A DNA stretch of 64,000 nt, from assembly GCA_964369975.1 (NCBI GenBank), contig CAYJFZ010000003.1, positions 166,269 to 230,268 on the forward strand, read 5' to 3'. The stretch comes from RGIG3102 sp964369975 (GTDB lineage: Bacteria > Bacillota > Clostridia > Oscillospirales > Ruminococcaceae). Both the position numbers and the translations under genes were made by a program. The notes beneath the pieces were generated by a model. That model had not been told where the DNA came from and ran no database searches. It worked only from the letters and a program-made list of their open reading frames with translations. Shown here piece by piece: positions 15,515-23,831 of this stretch (the first letter of the stretch is position 1; every line of letters begins with the position of its first letter).

Positions 15515-16429
15515 TTATTTAGTCATACTTGCAACTTCTGCTGCAAAGTCATCTTCTTTTTTCTCGATGCCTTCACCTTTTTCAAAGCGAGTAAACGCTA
15601 AAACTTTAATGTCAGCGCCTAATTCTTTTGCAGTTGCATTTGTATAGCTTTGAATTGTTTGTTTATCATCTTTAACGAAAGCTTGTTCTAATAAACAGTT
15701 TTCTTTATAGTATTTTGAAATTCTACCAGCAACCATTTTTTCAGCTATTTCAGGAGTTTTACCTTCGTTGATAGCTTGTTGTGTTAAGATTTCTTTTTCT
15801 TTTTCTAAAGTTTGTGAATCAACTTCTTCTTTTGCTAAGAAGCTTGGGTTGATAGCAGCAATTTGCATAGCTACATCTTTTGCATAAGCTTCAAAACCAT
15901 CTTTGTTGAACACTTCATCAGTTGTATCAAACTTAACTAAAACGCCGTGTGTACCGCCTGCGTGAATGTATGCTACACAAGGTCCTTCGTATCTTACGAA
16001 GCGACGGATTTTTAAGTTTTCGCCGATTACAAGGATTTTTTCTTGTAATGAAGCTTCAACTGTTTCTTGAGAGTTTGGCATAGTTTTAGCTAATAATTCT
16101 TCCACTGATTGTGGGTTTTCATTCATAATTACTGTTGCTAAATCTGCAACGAAAGCTCTGAACTGTTCATTTTTTGCAACGAAGTCAGTTTCTGAGTTTA
16201 CTTCAACTACTACACCTATTTTTGCTTGTTTATCAACAGTTGCATATACCATACCGTCAGCTGCGATACGACCAGCTTTTTTTGTAGCTGCAGCAAGACC
16301 TTTTTCTCTTAAGTATTCAACTGCTTTTTCAAAGTCACCATTTGATTCTGTTAATGCTTTTTTACAATCCATCATGCCACAACCTGTGCGCTCACGAAGA
16401 TTTTTAACATCAGCTGCTGTAAAAGCCAT
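15515..16429 (-). CDS. tsf: Elongation factor Ts
   Basis: This 304-residue nucleotide-exchange factor for EF-Tu starts with a UBA-type domain (VKNLRERTGCGMMDCKKALTESNGDFEKAVEYLREKG). The core includes VVEVNSETDFVAKNEQF, the EF-Tu contact segment, and ends in a coiled C-terminal module (ADIKVLAFTRFEKGEGIE). It follows rpsB by 32 bases in the universal rpsB-tsf order. Its length is typical of Firmicutes. Confidence 0.97.
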   Translation of the reverse strand: MAFTAADVKNLRERTGCGMMDCKKALTESNGDFEKAVEYLREKGLAAATKKAGRIAADGMVYATVDKQAKIGVVVEVNSETDFVAKNEQFRAFVADLATVIMNENPQSVEELLAKTMPNSQETVEASLQEKILVIGENLKIRRFVRYEGPCVAYIHAGGTHGVLVKFDTTDEVFNKDGFEAYAKDVAMQIAAINPSFLAKEEVDSQTLEKEKEILTQQAINEGKTPEIAEKMVAGRISKYYKENCLLEQAFVKDDKQTIQSYTNATAKELGADIKVLAFTRFEKGEGIEKKEDDFAAEVASMTK

Positions 16430-16461
16430 AATTTTTCTCCTTAAAATTAAAATTCTATATA

Positions 16462-17205
16462 TTATTCTTCTGTTGCTGTTTCTTCAACTGCTACTTCTTC
16501 TGTTTCTTGTGCAGTGTTTTGAACACCTTGACGAGCTTCAATAATAGCATCAGCCATTGCGCCAGCTATTAATTTAACTGCTCTTATAGCATCATCATTT
16601 CCTGGGATAACATAGTCGATTTCGTCTGGATCACAGTTAGTATCAACGATAGCTACGATTGGAATACCTAAATTACGAGCTTCTGCTACTGCGATTTTTT
16701 CTTTTCTTGTGTCAACTATGAATAGAGCCTTAGGAAGTGTTGGCATATTTTTAATACCACCTAAGAATTTTTCAAGTCTTTCGATTTCAAGGTCTAATTT
16801 GATTACTTCTTTTTTAGGAAGTAGATCGAAAGTACCGTCTTCTTTCATTTTGTTTAATTGCTCTAATCTTGCAATTCTGTTTTTGATTGTACGATAGTTT
16901 GTTAACATACCGCCAAGCCATCTTGCATTAACAAAGTGCATATCACATCTTAATGCTTCTTCTTTAATAGCATCTTGAGCTTGCTTTTTAGTACCTACAA
17001 ATAGTACTTCGCCGCCCTCGCTTGCTACATCTCTGATAAAGTCGTATGCTTCATCTAATTTTTTAACGGTTTTTTGTAAATCTATAATATAGATACCGTT
17101 TCTTTCTGTGAAGATGTAACGAGCCATTTTAGGGTTCCATCTTCTTGTTTGATGTCCAAAGTGAACACCTGCCTCAAGTAATTGTTTCATTGATACTGAT
17201 GACAT
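16462..17205 (-). CDS. rpsB: 30S ribosomal protein S2
   Basis: This 247-residue protein has the S2 signature VSMKQLLEAGVHFGHQTRRWNPKM at the N-terminus and the later block NLGIPIVAIVDTNCDPDEIDYVIPGNDDA. The tail is rich in Glu/Thr/Val. It is first in the rpsB-tsf operon. A strong vegetative promoter and a folded leader RNA lie upstream, suggesting feedback control by S2 itself. The start has GGAGG six bases before ATG. Confidence 0.97.
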   Translation of the reverse strand: MSSVSMKQLLEAGVHFGHQTRRWNPKMARYIFTERNGIYIIDLQKTVKKLDEAYDFIRDVASEGGEVLFVGTKKQAQDAIKEEALRCDMHFVNARWLGGMLTNYRTIKNRIARLEQLNKMKEDGTFDLLPKKEVIKLDLEIERLEKFLGGIKNMPTLPKALFIVDTRKEKIAVAEARNLGIPIVAIVDTNCDPDEIDYVIPGNDDAIRAVKLIAGAMADAIIEARQGVQNTAQETEEVAVEETATEE

Positions 17206-17238
17206 AATTTTTCCTCCATAATTTTGGTTTTTATCCTC

Positions 17239-17302
17239 CGCTATACCTTTTGTTTTTACAGCCTATGTTCATTGAACACACCGAGCTGTATGGAATATAG
17301 CG
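17239..17302 (-). promoter_or_regulatory. Structured rpsB leader RNA (candidate S2 autoregulatory element)
   Basis: On the minus strand three nested helices can be drawn. CGCTATA (17302-17296) pairs with TATAGCG (17245-17239), ACAGC pairs with GCTGT inside it, and TGTTC pairs with GAACA around a three-base loop. A GGAGG stretch directly abuts the outer helix, and the real ribosome site is about 20 bases further on. The structure lies in the 5' leader between the promoter and rpsB, where Firmicutes ribosomal-protein operons carry autoregulatory RNAs. Binding by S2 is inferred. Confidence 0.6.
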
Positions 17303-17324
17303 TGCGTATTAATTGCGCTTTAGT

Positions 17325-17353
17325 ATTCTACCATAAATCATAGGAAAAATCAA
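17325..17353 (-). promoter_or_regulatory. rpsB promoter
   Basis: On the minus strand TTGATT (17353-17348), a 17-base spacer and TAGAAT (17330-17325) lie about 120 bases before the rpsB ATG. This leaves room for the structured leader. Confidence 0.75.
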
Positions 17354-17374
17354 GTATTATTTTAAATTACTTCT

Positions 17375-17656
17375 TTAGTCTGTATCAAATAATATTTTAT
17401 TTCTTTTTTGAAAATCTTTTATTTCTTTGGTGTTAATAAGTATTACATCACTGCCTACTGTTAAAACATCTTGCCATGAGATTTTTACATCTTCACCTCT
17501 TCCTAATAAGCCGAAAAACTTTGGTCTTCCAAACACTACTAAATTTTCAAGTCTTGCTGTTTCTAAACAAAACTCTAAATCATCAACTCTTCCTATGTTT
17601 TGACCTGTTACAACACTTACAATATCCTTTTGACATAATAAAGACAAAGATAACAT
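17375..17656 (-). CDS. YlmC/YmxH family PRC-barrel sporulation protein
   Basis: This 93-residue single PRC-barrel protein shows the family pattern: LCQKDIVSVVTGQNIGRVDDLEF, then LVVFGRPKFFGLLGRGEDVKISWQDVLTVGSDVILI. YlmC/YmxH proteins are found in endospore formers. The gene lies 63 bases after sigG, as in many sporulation clusters, so it is probably expressed with or just after sigG. The exact role is unknown. Its start has a GGTGATAA ribosome site. Confidence 0.85.
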   Translation of the reverse strand: MLSLSLLCQKDIVSVVTGQNIGRVDDLEFCLETARLENLVVFGRPKFFGLLGRGEDVKISWQDVLTVGSDVILINTKEIKDFQKRNKILFDTD

Positions 17657-17719
17657 TTTATCACCACCCTTAATATAATAATTATATTCAAAAGTCGTTT
17701 AAAATGTTACCTTTTTATA

Positions 17720-18496
17720 TTATTCAAATTGTTTTTTTACTAATTTTAATACATTTTTTTCAATCCTTGAAACTTGTGCTTGACTAATTCCTATAATATT
17801 TGCAACCTCACTTTGCGTTTTACCTTGAAGATAGCGCAAATTAATAATATATTTTTCCCTTGATTTAAGTTTTTTAATTATATCTTGAATTATAGTTTTA
17901 GTAACAAAACTTTCTTCAAAGTTTTTATCGGCTATTTGATCTAAAAGATAACTCCCCTCGCTATCTTCATTAAATGCCGGCTCATATAGTGATAAAGTAG
18001 GATTTAGTGAAGAAAGAGCTGTATTTATTTGATAAGTGCTGACATTTAAAATTTCTGCTAATTGCTTATGTGTTGGCTCTTTATTGTTTTCTTTTATAAA
18101 CCTTTCTTTTTCACACATCACTTTATATGCTAAATCTTTAATACTCCTATTTACTTTTACACTTTGGTTATCTCTTATATATCTTTTAATTTCGCCCATT
18201 ATCATAACTACGCCATAAGTTGAAAACTGAACATTCAATGTGGTGTCAAAATTATTTAAAGCCTTTATTAAACCTATACACCCTACTTGAAACAAATCAT
18301 CAACATCCACAGCATTCCTGTTTGAAACTTTTTGAATTACACTTAAAATTAATTTTAAATTACCCATAATTAATTTTTCTTTTGCCTTATTATCACCATT
18401 TTGCATTTTTACAATCAGGCTTTTTCTCTCCGCCTCTTTTAGTGTAGGTAAAGAAGCTGTAGTAATGCCGGTGATTTCGACTTTTTTATAAAACAG
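17720..18496 (-). CDS. sigG: Sporulation sigma factor SigG, apparent CTG start
   Basis: This late forespore sigma factor has region 2 (DDLFQVGCIGLIKALNNFD, then QFSTYGVVMIMGEIKRYIRDN), region 3, and region 4 (KTQSEVANIIGISQAQVSRIEKNVLK). The first ATG (18406) would remove the conserved N-terminus. The upstream codons in frame read KVEITGITTASLPTL, matching the SigG start KVEICGV-x-T-S-KLPVL. The only sensible start is a CTG at 18496-18494, with AAGGG ten bases upstream. This puts four residues before KVEI, exactly as in Bacillus, and gives 258 residues against about 260. It follows sigE by 72 bases. Confidence 0.9.
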   Translation of the reverse strand: MFYKKVEITGITTASLPTLKEAERKSLIVKMQNGDNKAKEKLIMGNLKLILSVIQKVSNRNAVDVDDLFQVGCIGLIKALNNFDTTLNVQFSTYGVVMIMGEIKRYIRDNQSVKVNRSIKDLAYKVMCEKERFIKENNKEPTHKQLAEILNVSTYQINTALSSLNPTLSLYEPAFNEDSEGSYLLDQIADKNFEESFVTKTIIQDIIKKLKSREKYIINLRYLQGKTQSEVANIIGISQAQVSRIEKNVLKLVKKQFE

Positions 18497-18568
18497 ATAA
18501 TCACATCCCTTACAATTAGTAATGTAATTATCCGCTATAAATTATTAATTTATGTATGGCAAATATAC

Positions 18569-19255
18569 TCAGCCGATTTTTTCCAATTCTCTTTTTAGCT
18601 TTTTTAGTATCCTTTTTTCAAGTCTTGATATATAAGACTGGGATATGCCTATTTCATCCGCTACTTCTTTTTGAGTCCTCTCATCTTTTCCATCTAATCC
18701 AAAACGCATAAACATTATTTGCTTTTCTCTGTTATTTAAACATTCTAAAGATTTATGCACCATAACCTTATCGCTTTGCGTTTCAATGTTTTTGCTAATC
18801 TCGTTTTCATCAGTATGTAAAACATCGATTAAGTTTAATTCGTTCCCATCGGTATCAGTGGATAAAGCTTCATCCATACTGATGTCTATATTTTTATTGC
18901 TTTGCTTTCTTAAATACATTAAAATCTCGTTTTCAACGCATCTTGAAGCATAGGTTGCAAACTTTATATTTTTGCTTGGTGCAAAGCTATTTACAGCCTT
19001 AATTAAGCCCATAGAGCCTATGGAAGTTAAGTCATCAATAGGAATATTCGTGTTTTCAAATTTTTTAGCTATGTAGACAACTAAGCGCAAATTATGAACA
19101 ATTAATTTATCCCTTGCCCATTTTTCCTTTTTTTCAAGGGCTGAAAACACCTTTAATTCTTCTTCCCTGTTAAGAGGCGAAGGTAGGGTTTGCGGGCCAT
19201 TGATATACCATATTTTTCTAAATTTTGCTATTAAATTAAATATTAAATTCTTCAT
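18569..19255 (-). CDS. sigE: Sporulation sigma factor SigE (pro-SigE)
   Basis: This mother-cell sigma factor is made as a precursor. From the ATG at 19255 it is 228 residues long. A GTG nine bases earlier was rejected because the AGGTGA ribosome site overlaps it and is correctly spaced for the ATG. The N-terminal pro-sequence is MKNLIFNLIAKFRKIWYINGP, an amphipathic membrane-binding segment ahead of the LPSPL block, like the SpoIIGA-cleaved region. Region 2 (IDDLTSIGSMGLIKAVNSF, KFATYASRCVENEILMYLRK) and region 4 (QKEVADEIGISQSYISRLEKRILKKLK) are intact. The start lies one base after the spoIIGA stop. Confidence 0.95.
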   Translation of the reverse strand: MKNLIFNLIAKFRKIWYINGPQTLPSPLNREEELKVFSALEKKEKWARDKLIVHNLRLVVYIAKKFENTNIPIDDLTSIGSMGLIKAVNSFAPSKNIKFATYASRCVENEILMYLRKQSNKNIDISMDEALSTDTDGNELNLIDVLHTDENEISKNIETQSDKVMVHKSLECLNNREKQIMFMRFGLDGKDERTQKEVADEIGISQSYISRLEKRILKKLKRELEKIG

Positions 19256-19256
19256 A

Positions 19257-20111
19257 TTAATCACCTAAAATTCTTAAAATTTCTTTACCTAAAATTAATT
19301 GGACTTCATTTGATAAATCTTCTTTTGAAAATGCTAATAATACATTTTTTACTTGCCCTTGCCTTTTTTCATCACTTAAAATCATCTTATCTATTTTTAT
19401 AGCTGGCAATAAGCCCTCACCATTTATAGTTGAGTAAAAAATAGGCGTTATTTTTGTATTACCCCTACTTTCACCGTGTAAAAAAAAGGCAGTTATGTCA
19501 TTATTTACTTGCGTACCTAAAAACTCTTTAGCAAAATTATAGTCTATTAGCATTACACTCTTATTATTTATTATGTCTTTTATTTTAAATCCTGTATCAT
19601 AAAATGCCTTTACTTTAAACGAAGTATTATTTATAAAAATAGTGGCTTTTAAATCATCTACTTTTAAATTCTCTCTAAAAAATATATTAAATATATTTAT
19701 TATAGTAAACACAAATATTATAGAAAAAATGAGTAATAAAGGGTTGATATTAAAGTATATCATATAGTTTTTTAAATATATTACAGCATTATCTTGCAAA
19801 AAAATTAAAAAACCAATTAATAAAAAATTTGCTAATAAAAAAGCTAATATGTTTTTAAAAAAATAATATTTATTTATGTAACCAAAAGCTAAAATCACAC
19901 ATAGGCATAAAGATATAAGCTTTATTAATAATGTAAAAAATAAGCTGTTAATATTCAAAAAAATCCCTAAAGAAAATATAGCCCCTATTAACGCTGATAA
20001 AATTAATCGCTTTTTATTATACTGTGTTAATGAAAAAATTTGCGTGATTTTTAAAAGAAAATAATTTATTATAAAATTGATAATTATCAAAACATCTACA
20101 TATACTACCAT
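19257..20111 (-). CDS. spoIIGA: Sigma-E processing peptidase SpoIIGA
   Basis: This 284-residue membrane aspartic protease cleaves pro-SigE after engulfment signalling. Five hydrophobic helices fill residues about 4-145. The cytoplasmic protease half follows, with the catalytic motif YDTG (Asp172) in a retroviral-protease-like domain. The gene has an AAGGAGAAGGG ribosome site and heads the spoIIGA-sigE operon. Tandem Spo0A boxes lie in its promoter. Length and order match the family. Confidence 0.93.
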   Translation of the reverse strand: MVVYVDVLIIINFIINYFLLKITQIFSLTQYNKKRLILSALIGAIFSLGIFLNINSLFFTLLIKLISLCLCVILAFGYINKYYFFKNILAFLLANFLLIGFLIFLQDNAVIYLKNYMIYFNINPLLLIFSIIFVFTIINIFNIFFRENLKVDDLKATIFINNTSFKVKAFYDTGFKIKDIINNKSVMLIDYNFAKEFLGTQVNNDITAFFLHGESRGNTKITPIFYSTINGEGLLPAIKIDKMILSDEKRQGQVKNVLLAFSKEDLSNEVQLILGKEILRILGD

Positions 20112-20130
20112 ACCCTTCTCCTTTGTTTTT

Positions 20131-20174
20131 ATTGTAGCTTATGAAGGGTTTTATAAATGTCGAAAAATGTAGAA
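20131..20174 (-). promoter_or_regulatory. spoIIG promoter with tandem Spo0A boxes
   Basis: Read on the minus strand, TTCTACA (20174-20168) and a perfect 0A box TTCGACA (20164-20158) lie exactly 10 bp apart. The second box overlaps the -35. A TACAAT -10 (20136-20131) follows 22 bp after the end of that box. The unusual 22-bp spacing with 0A boxes at the -35 is the known design of the Bacillus spoIIG promoter activated by Spo0A-P. Confidence 0.85.
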
Positions 20175-20208
20175 AATATATTAAATTTCATCGGCATATT
20201 TAAACAAA

Positions 20209-20238
20209 AAAAGATGAAAGAAACTTCTTTCATCTTTT
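20209..20238 (-). terminator. Terminator after the M18 aminopeptidase
   Basis: A 14-bp stem (AAAAGATGAAAGAA with its complement) is followed on the minus strand by a T-run. It closes the DUF951-to-M18 operon just upstream of the spoIIG promoter. Confidence 0.85.
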
Positions 20239-20247
20239 AGTTTTTAA

Positions 20248-21645
20248 TTATTTATTGTAGAAAGCTTCAAATGCTTGATACATTGAGTATATGTCAAGTT
20301 TTGATGCTAATTCAAAAGGTGAGTGCATTGATAAAATTGGCACACCTATATCAATAGTTTCGATGTTTTTAGCTGCAAGTAATGAAGCTACTGTACCGCC
20401 GCCGCCTTGGTCTACTTTACCAAGTAAGCCTGTTTGCCAAGCGATATTTTTTTCATCAAGTAAATTTGTAACTTTAGCTACAAGCTCTGCACCTGCATCG
20501 TTAGTACCGCCTTTACCGCCTGCACCTGTATATTTTGTAATTACAACACCTAAGTTTGCATAACAAGCATTTTTAGCTTCGTTTACTTCTGGGAATGTAG
20601 GATCAAAACAAGCATTAACATCAGCTGAAAGGCAAGTTGAATTGCTAAAGCCTGTCAGTACATTAACACCTTGGCTTTGCGCTAAGTATGTAATGAAATG
20701 TTCAAAGAAGTCACTTCTTAAGCCAGTAACGCCTGCTGAGCCTGTTTCTTCTTTATCTGCAAATATTGTAACTGTTGTAAGTGTTGGCTTTTCAGCTTCG
20801 AATTCAGCTATTAAAGAAGCATAAGCACACACTCTGTCATCTTGACCGTATCCGCCTACAAATCCTCTATCAAGGCCTACATCTTTTGATTTGCCTGCTG
20901 GTACGATTTCAAGTTCTGCACTTATGAAATCTCTTTCAGTTATACCGTATTTTTCGTTTAATAAACTTAATGCTGCAAGTTTCACTGATTCTTTTACTTT
21001 TTCATCTTGGTAAGGAAGGCAAGCTATTATAACATTCATTTCTTCGCCTTTTAGTACATCTCTCATTTTTCTTTCTGCTTGATCTTTTGCTAAGTGAGGA
21101 AGTAAGTCTGTTATTACAAATACCGGATCAGTATCAGCTTCACCTATATCAATTTTGATAGTTTCGCCTTTATTATTTATAACAACACCGTGTAAAGCTA
21201 AAGGAATTGTAGCCCATTGATATCTTTTAACACCGCCATAGTAATGTGTTTTAAAATAAGCTATATCATTTTTTTCAAAAACCGGTATTGGTTTTAAATC
21301 AAGTCTTGGTGAGTCAACATGACTTGCGATGATGTTTGTTCCTTTGTCTATTGTTTGTGAGCCGATTGTAGAAAGAATAGCAGCTCTACCACGATTATTG
21401 TAGTATACTTTATCGCCTGGCTTGTAAGTTTTTTCACAGTCGAATTCTACATAGCCTTTTTCTTTAGCCATTTTGATGATTGTATCAACAGCTAATCTTT
21501 CTGTTTTACTTTCATCTAAAAACACTTTATAGCCTTCTGAAAAGCTTTGGCTTTTTTCTATTAAATTATAGTCTTTTTTTGCCATGTGTTTTGCTGAGTA
21601 AGTTAGTTGTTTTTCTAATTCTTGCCCTTTTGATAATTGTTCCAT
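20248..21645 (-). CDS. M18 family aminopeptidase
   Basis: This 465-residue di-zinc aminopeptidase removes N-terminal residues from peptides in the cytoplasm. Key blocks are ASHVDSPRLDLKP (first zinc His and Asp), GQDDRVCAYASL (bridging Asp), FADKEETGSAG (catalytic Glu pair), and the C-terminal SMHSPFELASKLD (His ligand). The length and motifs match clostridial M18 peptidases. It lies ten bases after a lytic transglycosylase gene and is last in an operon with coaE and prfA. Confidence 0.92.
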   Translation of the reverse strand: MEQLSKGQELEKQLTYSAKHMAKKDYNLIEKSQSFSEGYKVFLDESKTERLAVDTIIKMAKEKGYVEFDCEKTYKPGDKVYYNNRGRAAILSTIGSQTIDKGTNIIASHVDSPRLDLKPIPVFEKNDIAYFKTHYYGGVKRYQWATIPLALHGVVINNKGETIKIDIGEADTDPVFVITDLLPHLAKDQAERKMRDVLKGEEMNVIIACLPYQDEKVKESVKLAALSLLNEKYGITERDFISAELEIVPAGKSKDVGLDRGFVGGYGQDDRVCAYASLIAEFEAEKPTLTTVTIFADKEETGSAGVTGLRSDFFEHFITYLAQSQGVNVLTGFSNSTCLSADVNACFDPTFPEVNEAKNACYANLGVVITKYTGAGGKGGTNDAGAELVAKVTNLLDEKNIAWQTGLLGKVDQGGGGTVASLLAAKNIETIDIGVPILSMHSPFELASKLDIYSMYQAFEAFYNK

Positions 21646-21655
21646 TTTTCTCTCC

Positions 21656-22222
21656 TTATATTGTGTATAGTTCTAAATATGTGTTGTAAGCCTTATTTAT
21701 CTTACTAACATAATTATTCATTTGTTCATATGGAAAGTCTAATAATACATCGCTTTCTTGCTCTATTAAAAGATCATCCACAAGTCCCCAGCCACTATGA
21801 TATGCAGCTGCTGCTGTACTAATATCATTATTATATCTTTGTAAGCTTTCTGAAATTAGGTATGCCCCAAATCGTATTGAAACTTCTGGTTTAAATAAGT
21901 CATCAAAAACTAAGTCTTCATCGGGGCATAGTTTTGATTTTATCCAATCAAAGGTATCATTTGTTATCTGAGTTAAGCCTCTTGCATCTGCTGAGGATAC
22001 AGCATTTTCATCAAAACCACTTTCAGTATTTATAAAAGCATATAATAAGTATCTATCTATTTTAAATTCCTGTGAGTATTGCTCTACGAGTTCTTCGTAT
22101 TCAATAGGATAAGTTAAGTATTGTAATTCTAAGTAATATTTTTGCGATAAATTAAAAAGCATCACCGCTAAAAATAAAACAAAAGATATAAATACTATTC
22201 TTTTAAATATTTTATTTTTCAT
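21656..22222 (-). CDS. Membrane-anchored lytic transglycosylase (SLT domain)
   Basis: This 188-residue protein has one N-terminal membrane anchor (residues about 8-25) and an extracellular SLT domain. The catalytic Glu lies in LLYAFINTESGFDENAVSSADARGLTQIT, and AAAYHSGWGLVDDLL closes the fold. It cleaves peptidoglycan glycan strands, forming 1,6-anhydromuramyl ends. Small enzymes like this sit beside coaE and prfA in many Clostridia. It is spaced four bases from coaE. Confidence 0.88.
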   Translation of the reverse strand: MKNKIFKRIVFISFVLFLAVMLFNLSQKYYLELQYLTYPIEYEELVEQYSQEFKIDRYLLYAFINTESGFDENAVSSADARGLTQITNDTFDWIKSKLCPDEDLVFDDLFKPEVSIRFGAYLISESLQRYNNDISTAAAAYHSGWGLVDDLLIEQESDVLLDFPYEQMNNYVSKINKAYNTYLELYTI

Positions 22223-22226
22223 TTAG

Positions 22227-22820
22227 CTATTTTAATATTTTCTTTAAAGTACTTTGTGCGCTTAGTATTAAGTTTTCAAGTGTTGAATTGTTTTCTATAA
22301 CATAATTTGCTTTTTTGAGCATACTTTCATTAGTATCTTGATTTTTAATACGCAGCTGCGCTTTTTCTAAAGAAATATTATCTCTTTCCATTATTCTTTT
22401 AAGCTGGCTTTCTATCTCTGAAATCACCACTATAAATTCATCACAATACTTCTCAAAATCATGATTTATAATAACGGCACCATCTACAAATATTATTTTC
22501 TCTTTATTGGCTTTTGCTTTATTCACTTCTTTTAGTATGTCTTGAATTATAAAAGGGTGGGTTATATCTGTTAGCTTTTTTATAGTCTGTTTATTTATAA
22601 AGGCTTTTTTTGATAATTCTTTTTTATCTAATTTGCCATTCACCAGTATATCTTCACTAAACTCTTTTACTAACTCCTTTAAACAATCAGCATTATTATG
22701 AGCATTTTTTGCTATTTCATCGCAGTCTACTACTGTGTAGTTATTTTCTCTATAATACTTACTTATAGTAGTTTTCCCACTTCCGCTTTGACCTGTTATT
22801 GCTATTACTCTACTCATCAT
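22227..22820 (-). CDS. coaE: Dephospho-CoA kinase
   Basis: This 197-residue P-loop kinase makes the last step of coenzyme A synthesis. The Walker A motif is GQSGSGKTTISK (residues about 8-19), followed by YTVVDCDEIAKNAH with the substrate-binding Asp, and the lid motif RIMERDNISLEKAQLRI. It overlaps the upstream sua5 gene by four bases. An ATG-ATG pair leaves the start ambiguous by one codon. The length is normal. Confidence 0.94.
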   Translation of the reverse strand: MMSRVIAITGQSGSGKTTISKYYRENNYTVVDCDEIAKNAHNNADCLKELVKEFSEDILVNGKLDKKELSKKAFINKQTIKKLTDITHPFIIQDILKEVNKAKANKEKIIFVDGAVIINHDFEKYCDEFIVVISEIESQLKRIMERDNISLEKAQLRIKNQDTNESMLKKANYVIENNSTLENLILSAQSTLKKILK

Positions 22821-23827
22821 ATATTCATCACCTTAAAATTTGCCGCCCTTAATAATCTATTATATACAGCAAGGCCTACACCTTGTGTTTTTGGCATCAT
22901 TGCATATACTTTTTCTGCGTTTATTTCATCGAGTTTTCTAAGTGATGTAAATAAATTTATAGCTTGGGATATACTATCATCTTCACTTCCATAAGATATA
23001 CACAAAACATCTGTTTTATCTATATACTCATCAAAGCCTAAAATAATAGCCTTTTCTTTTTTTGCTAAACTGACAAGTTTTGAAAACTCACCATTGATGA
23101 TAGTTACATCAGCTTTAGGGGCATAGTGTTTATGCTTTAAGCCTGGGGATAATGCTTTAAAGTCTTCTTTTACTTCTTCATATACCCCACTTGCAAAACT
23201 TACCTTTTTATTTAAAACTTTTTCAATTTGGCTTTTTGTAACAAAGCCTGGGCGATAAATAATAGGAGTTTTCTCTACTAAAGATATTACAGTAGACTCA
23301 ACGCCTACTTTACACATTCCGCCATCGATAATTAAAGGAATTTTACCATTTAAGTCATCATAAACAAAATCTGCTTTTGTAGGGCTTGGTTTACCACTTG
23401 TATTTGCAGAGGGGCCTGCTAAGGGTTTATTTGTTTTTCTTATAACTTCTAAAGCTATAGGATCAGATGGCATTCGTATTCCCACTGTGTCAAGTCCTGC
23501 TGAGACTTCAAAAGGGATTATATCCTTCTTTTTTAATATTATAGTCAGTGGCCCTGGCCAAAATTCATCAGCTAACTTAATAGCATCTTGCGGTATTTCT
23601 TTTGCTATATGTTTCATCATCTCATAGCTTTGAATATGTACTATGAAAGGGTTATCCATAGGCCTATTTTTAGCTATGAATACTTTTTCGCAAGCTGATT
23701 TATCTAAGGCATTTGCAAAAAGTCCATATACTGTTTCTGTTGGCAGACACACAATTTCATTTGATAAAATTAATTCGCAAGCAAGATTAATACTTTTACT
23801 ATCAGCTTTTAACACTTTAGTTTGCAT
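22817..23827 (-). CDS. L-threonylcarbamoyladenylate synthase (Sua5/YwlC)
   Basis: This 336-residue enzyme makes threonylcarbamoyl-AMP for the t6A tRNA modification. An N-terminal YrdC domain (about 10-200) carries CLPTETVYGLFANA, KNRPMDNPFIVH and PSANTSGKPSPT. A C-terminal Sua5 domain follows the LSPGLKHKHYAPKA linker. The two-domain form is the common Firmicutes version. It lies four bases after prfA and overlaps coaE, in one operon. Confidence 0.93.
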   Translation of the reverse strand: MQTKVLKADSKSINLACELILSNEIVCLPTETVYGLFANALDKSACEKVFIAKNRPMDNPFIVHIQSYEMMKHIAKEIPQDAIKLADEFWPGPLTIILKKKDIIPFEVSAGLDTVGIRMPSDPIALEVIRKTNKPLAGPSANTSGKPSPTKADFVYDDLNGKIPLIIDGGMCKVGVESTVISLVEKTPIIYRPGFVTKSQIEKVLNKKVSFASGVYEEVKEDFKALSPGLKHKHYAPKADVTIINGEFSKLVSLAKKEKAIILGFDEYIDKTDVLCISYGSEDDSISQAINLFTSLRKLDEINAEKVYAMMPKTQGVGLAVYNRLLRAANFKVMNI

Positions 23828-23831
23828 AAGC

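Noticed and set aside
18497..18568. SigF-type promoter ahead of sigG
   Set aside because: A CATA and GGATAA pair was seen, but the spacing (17 or 21 bases) does not fit the usual 14-15 and the -10 match is weak.
20291..20563. Rightward 90-codon frame inside the M18 peptidase
   Set aside because: It is antisense to a clear, fully conserved peptidase gene and has no ribosome site or recognisable product.
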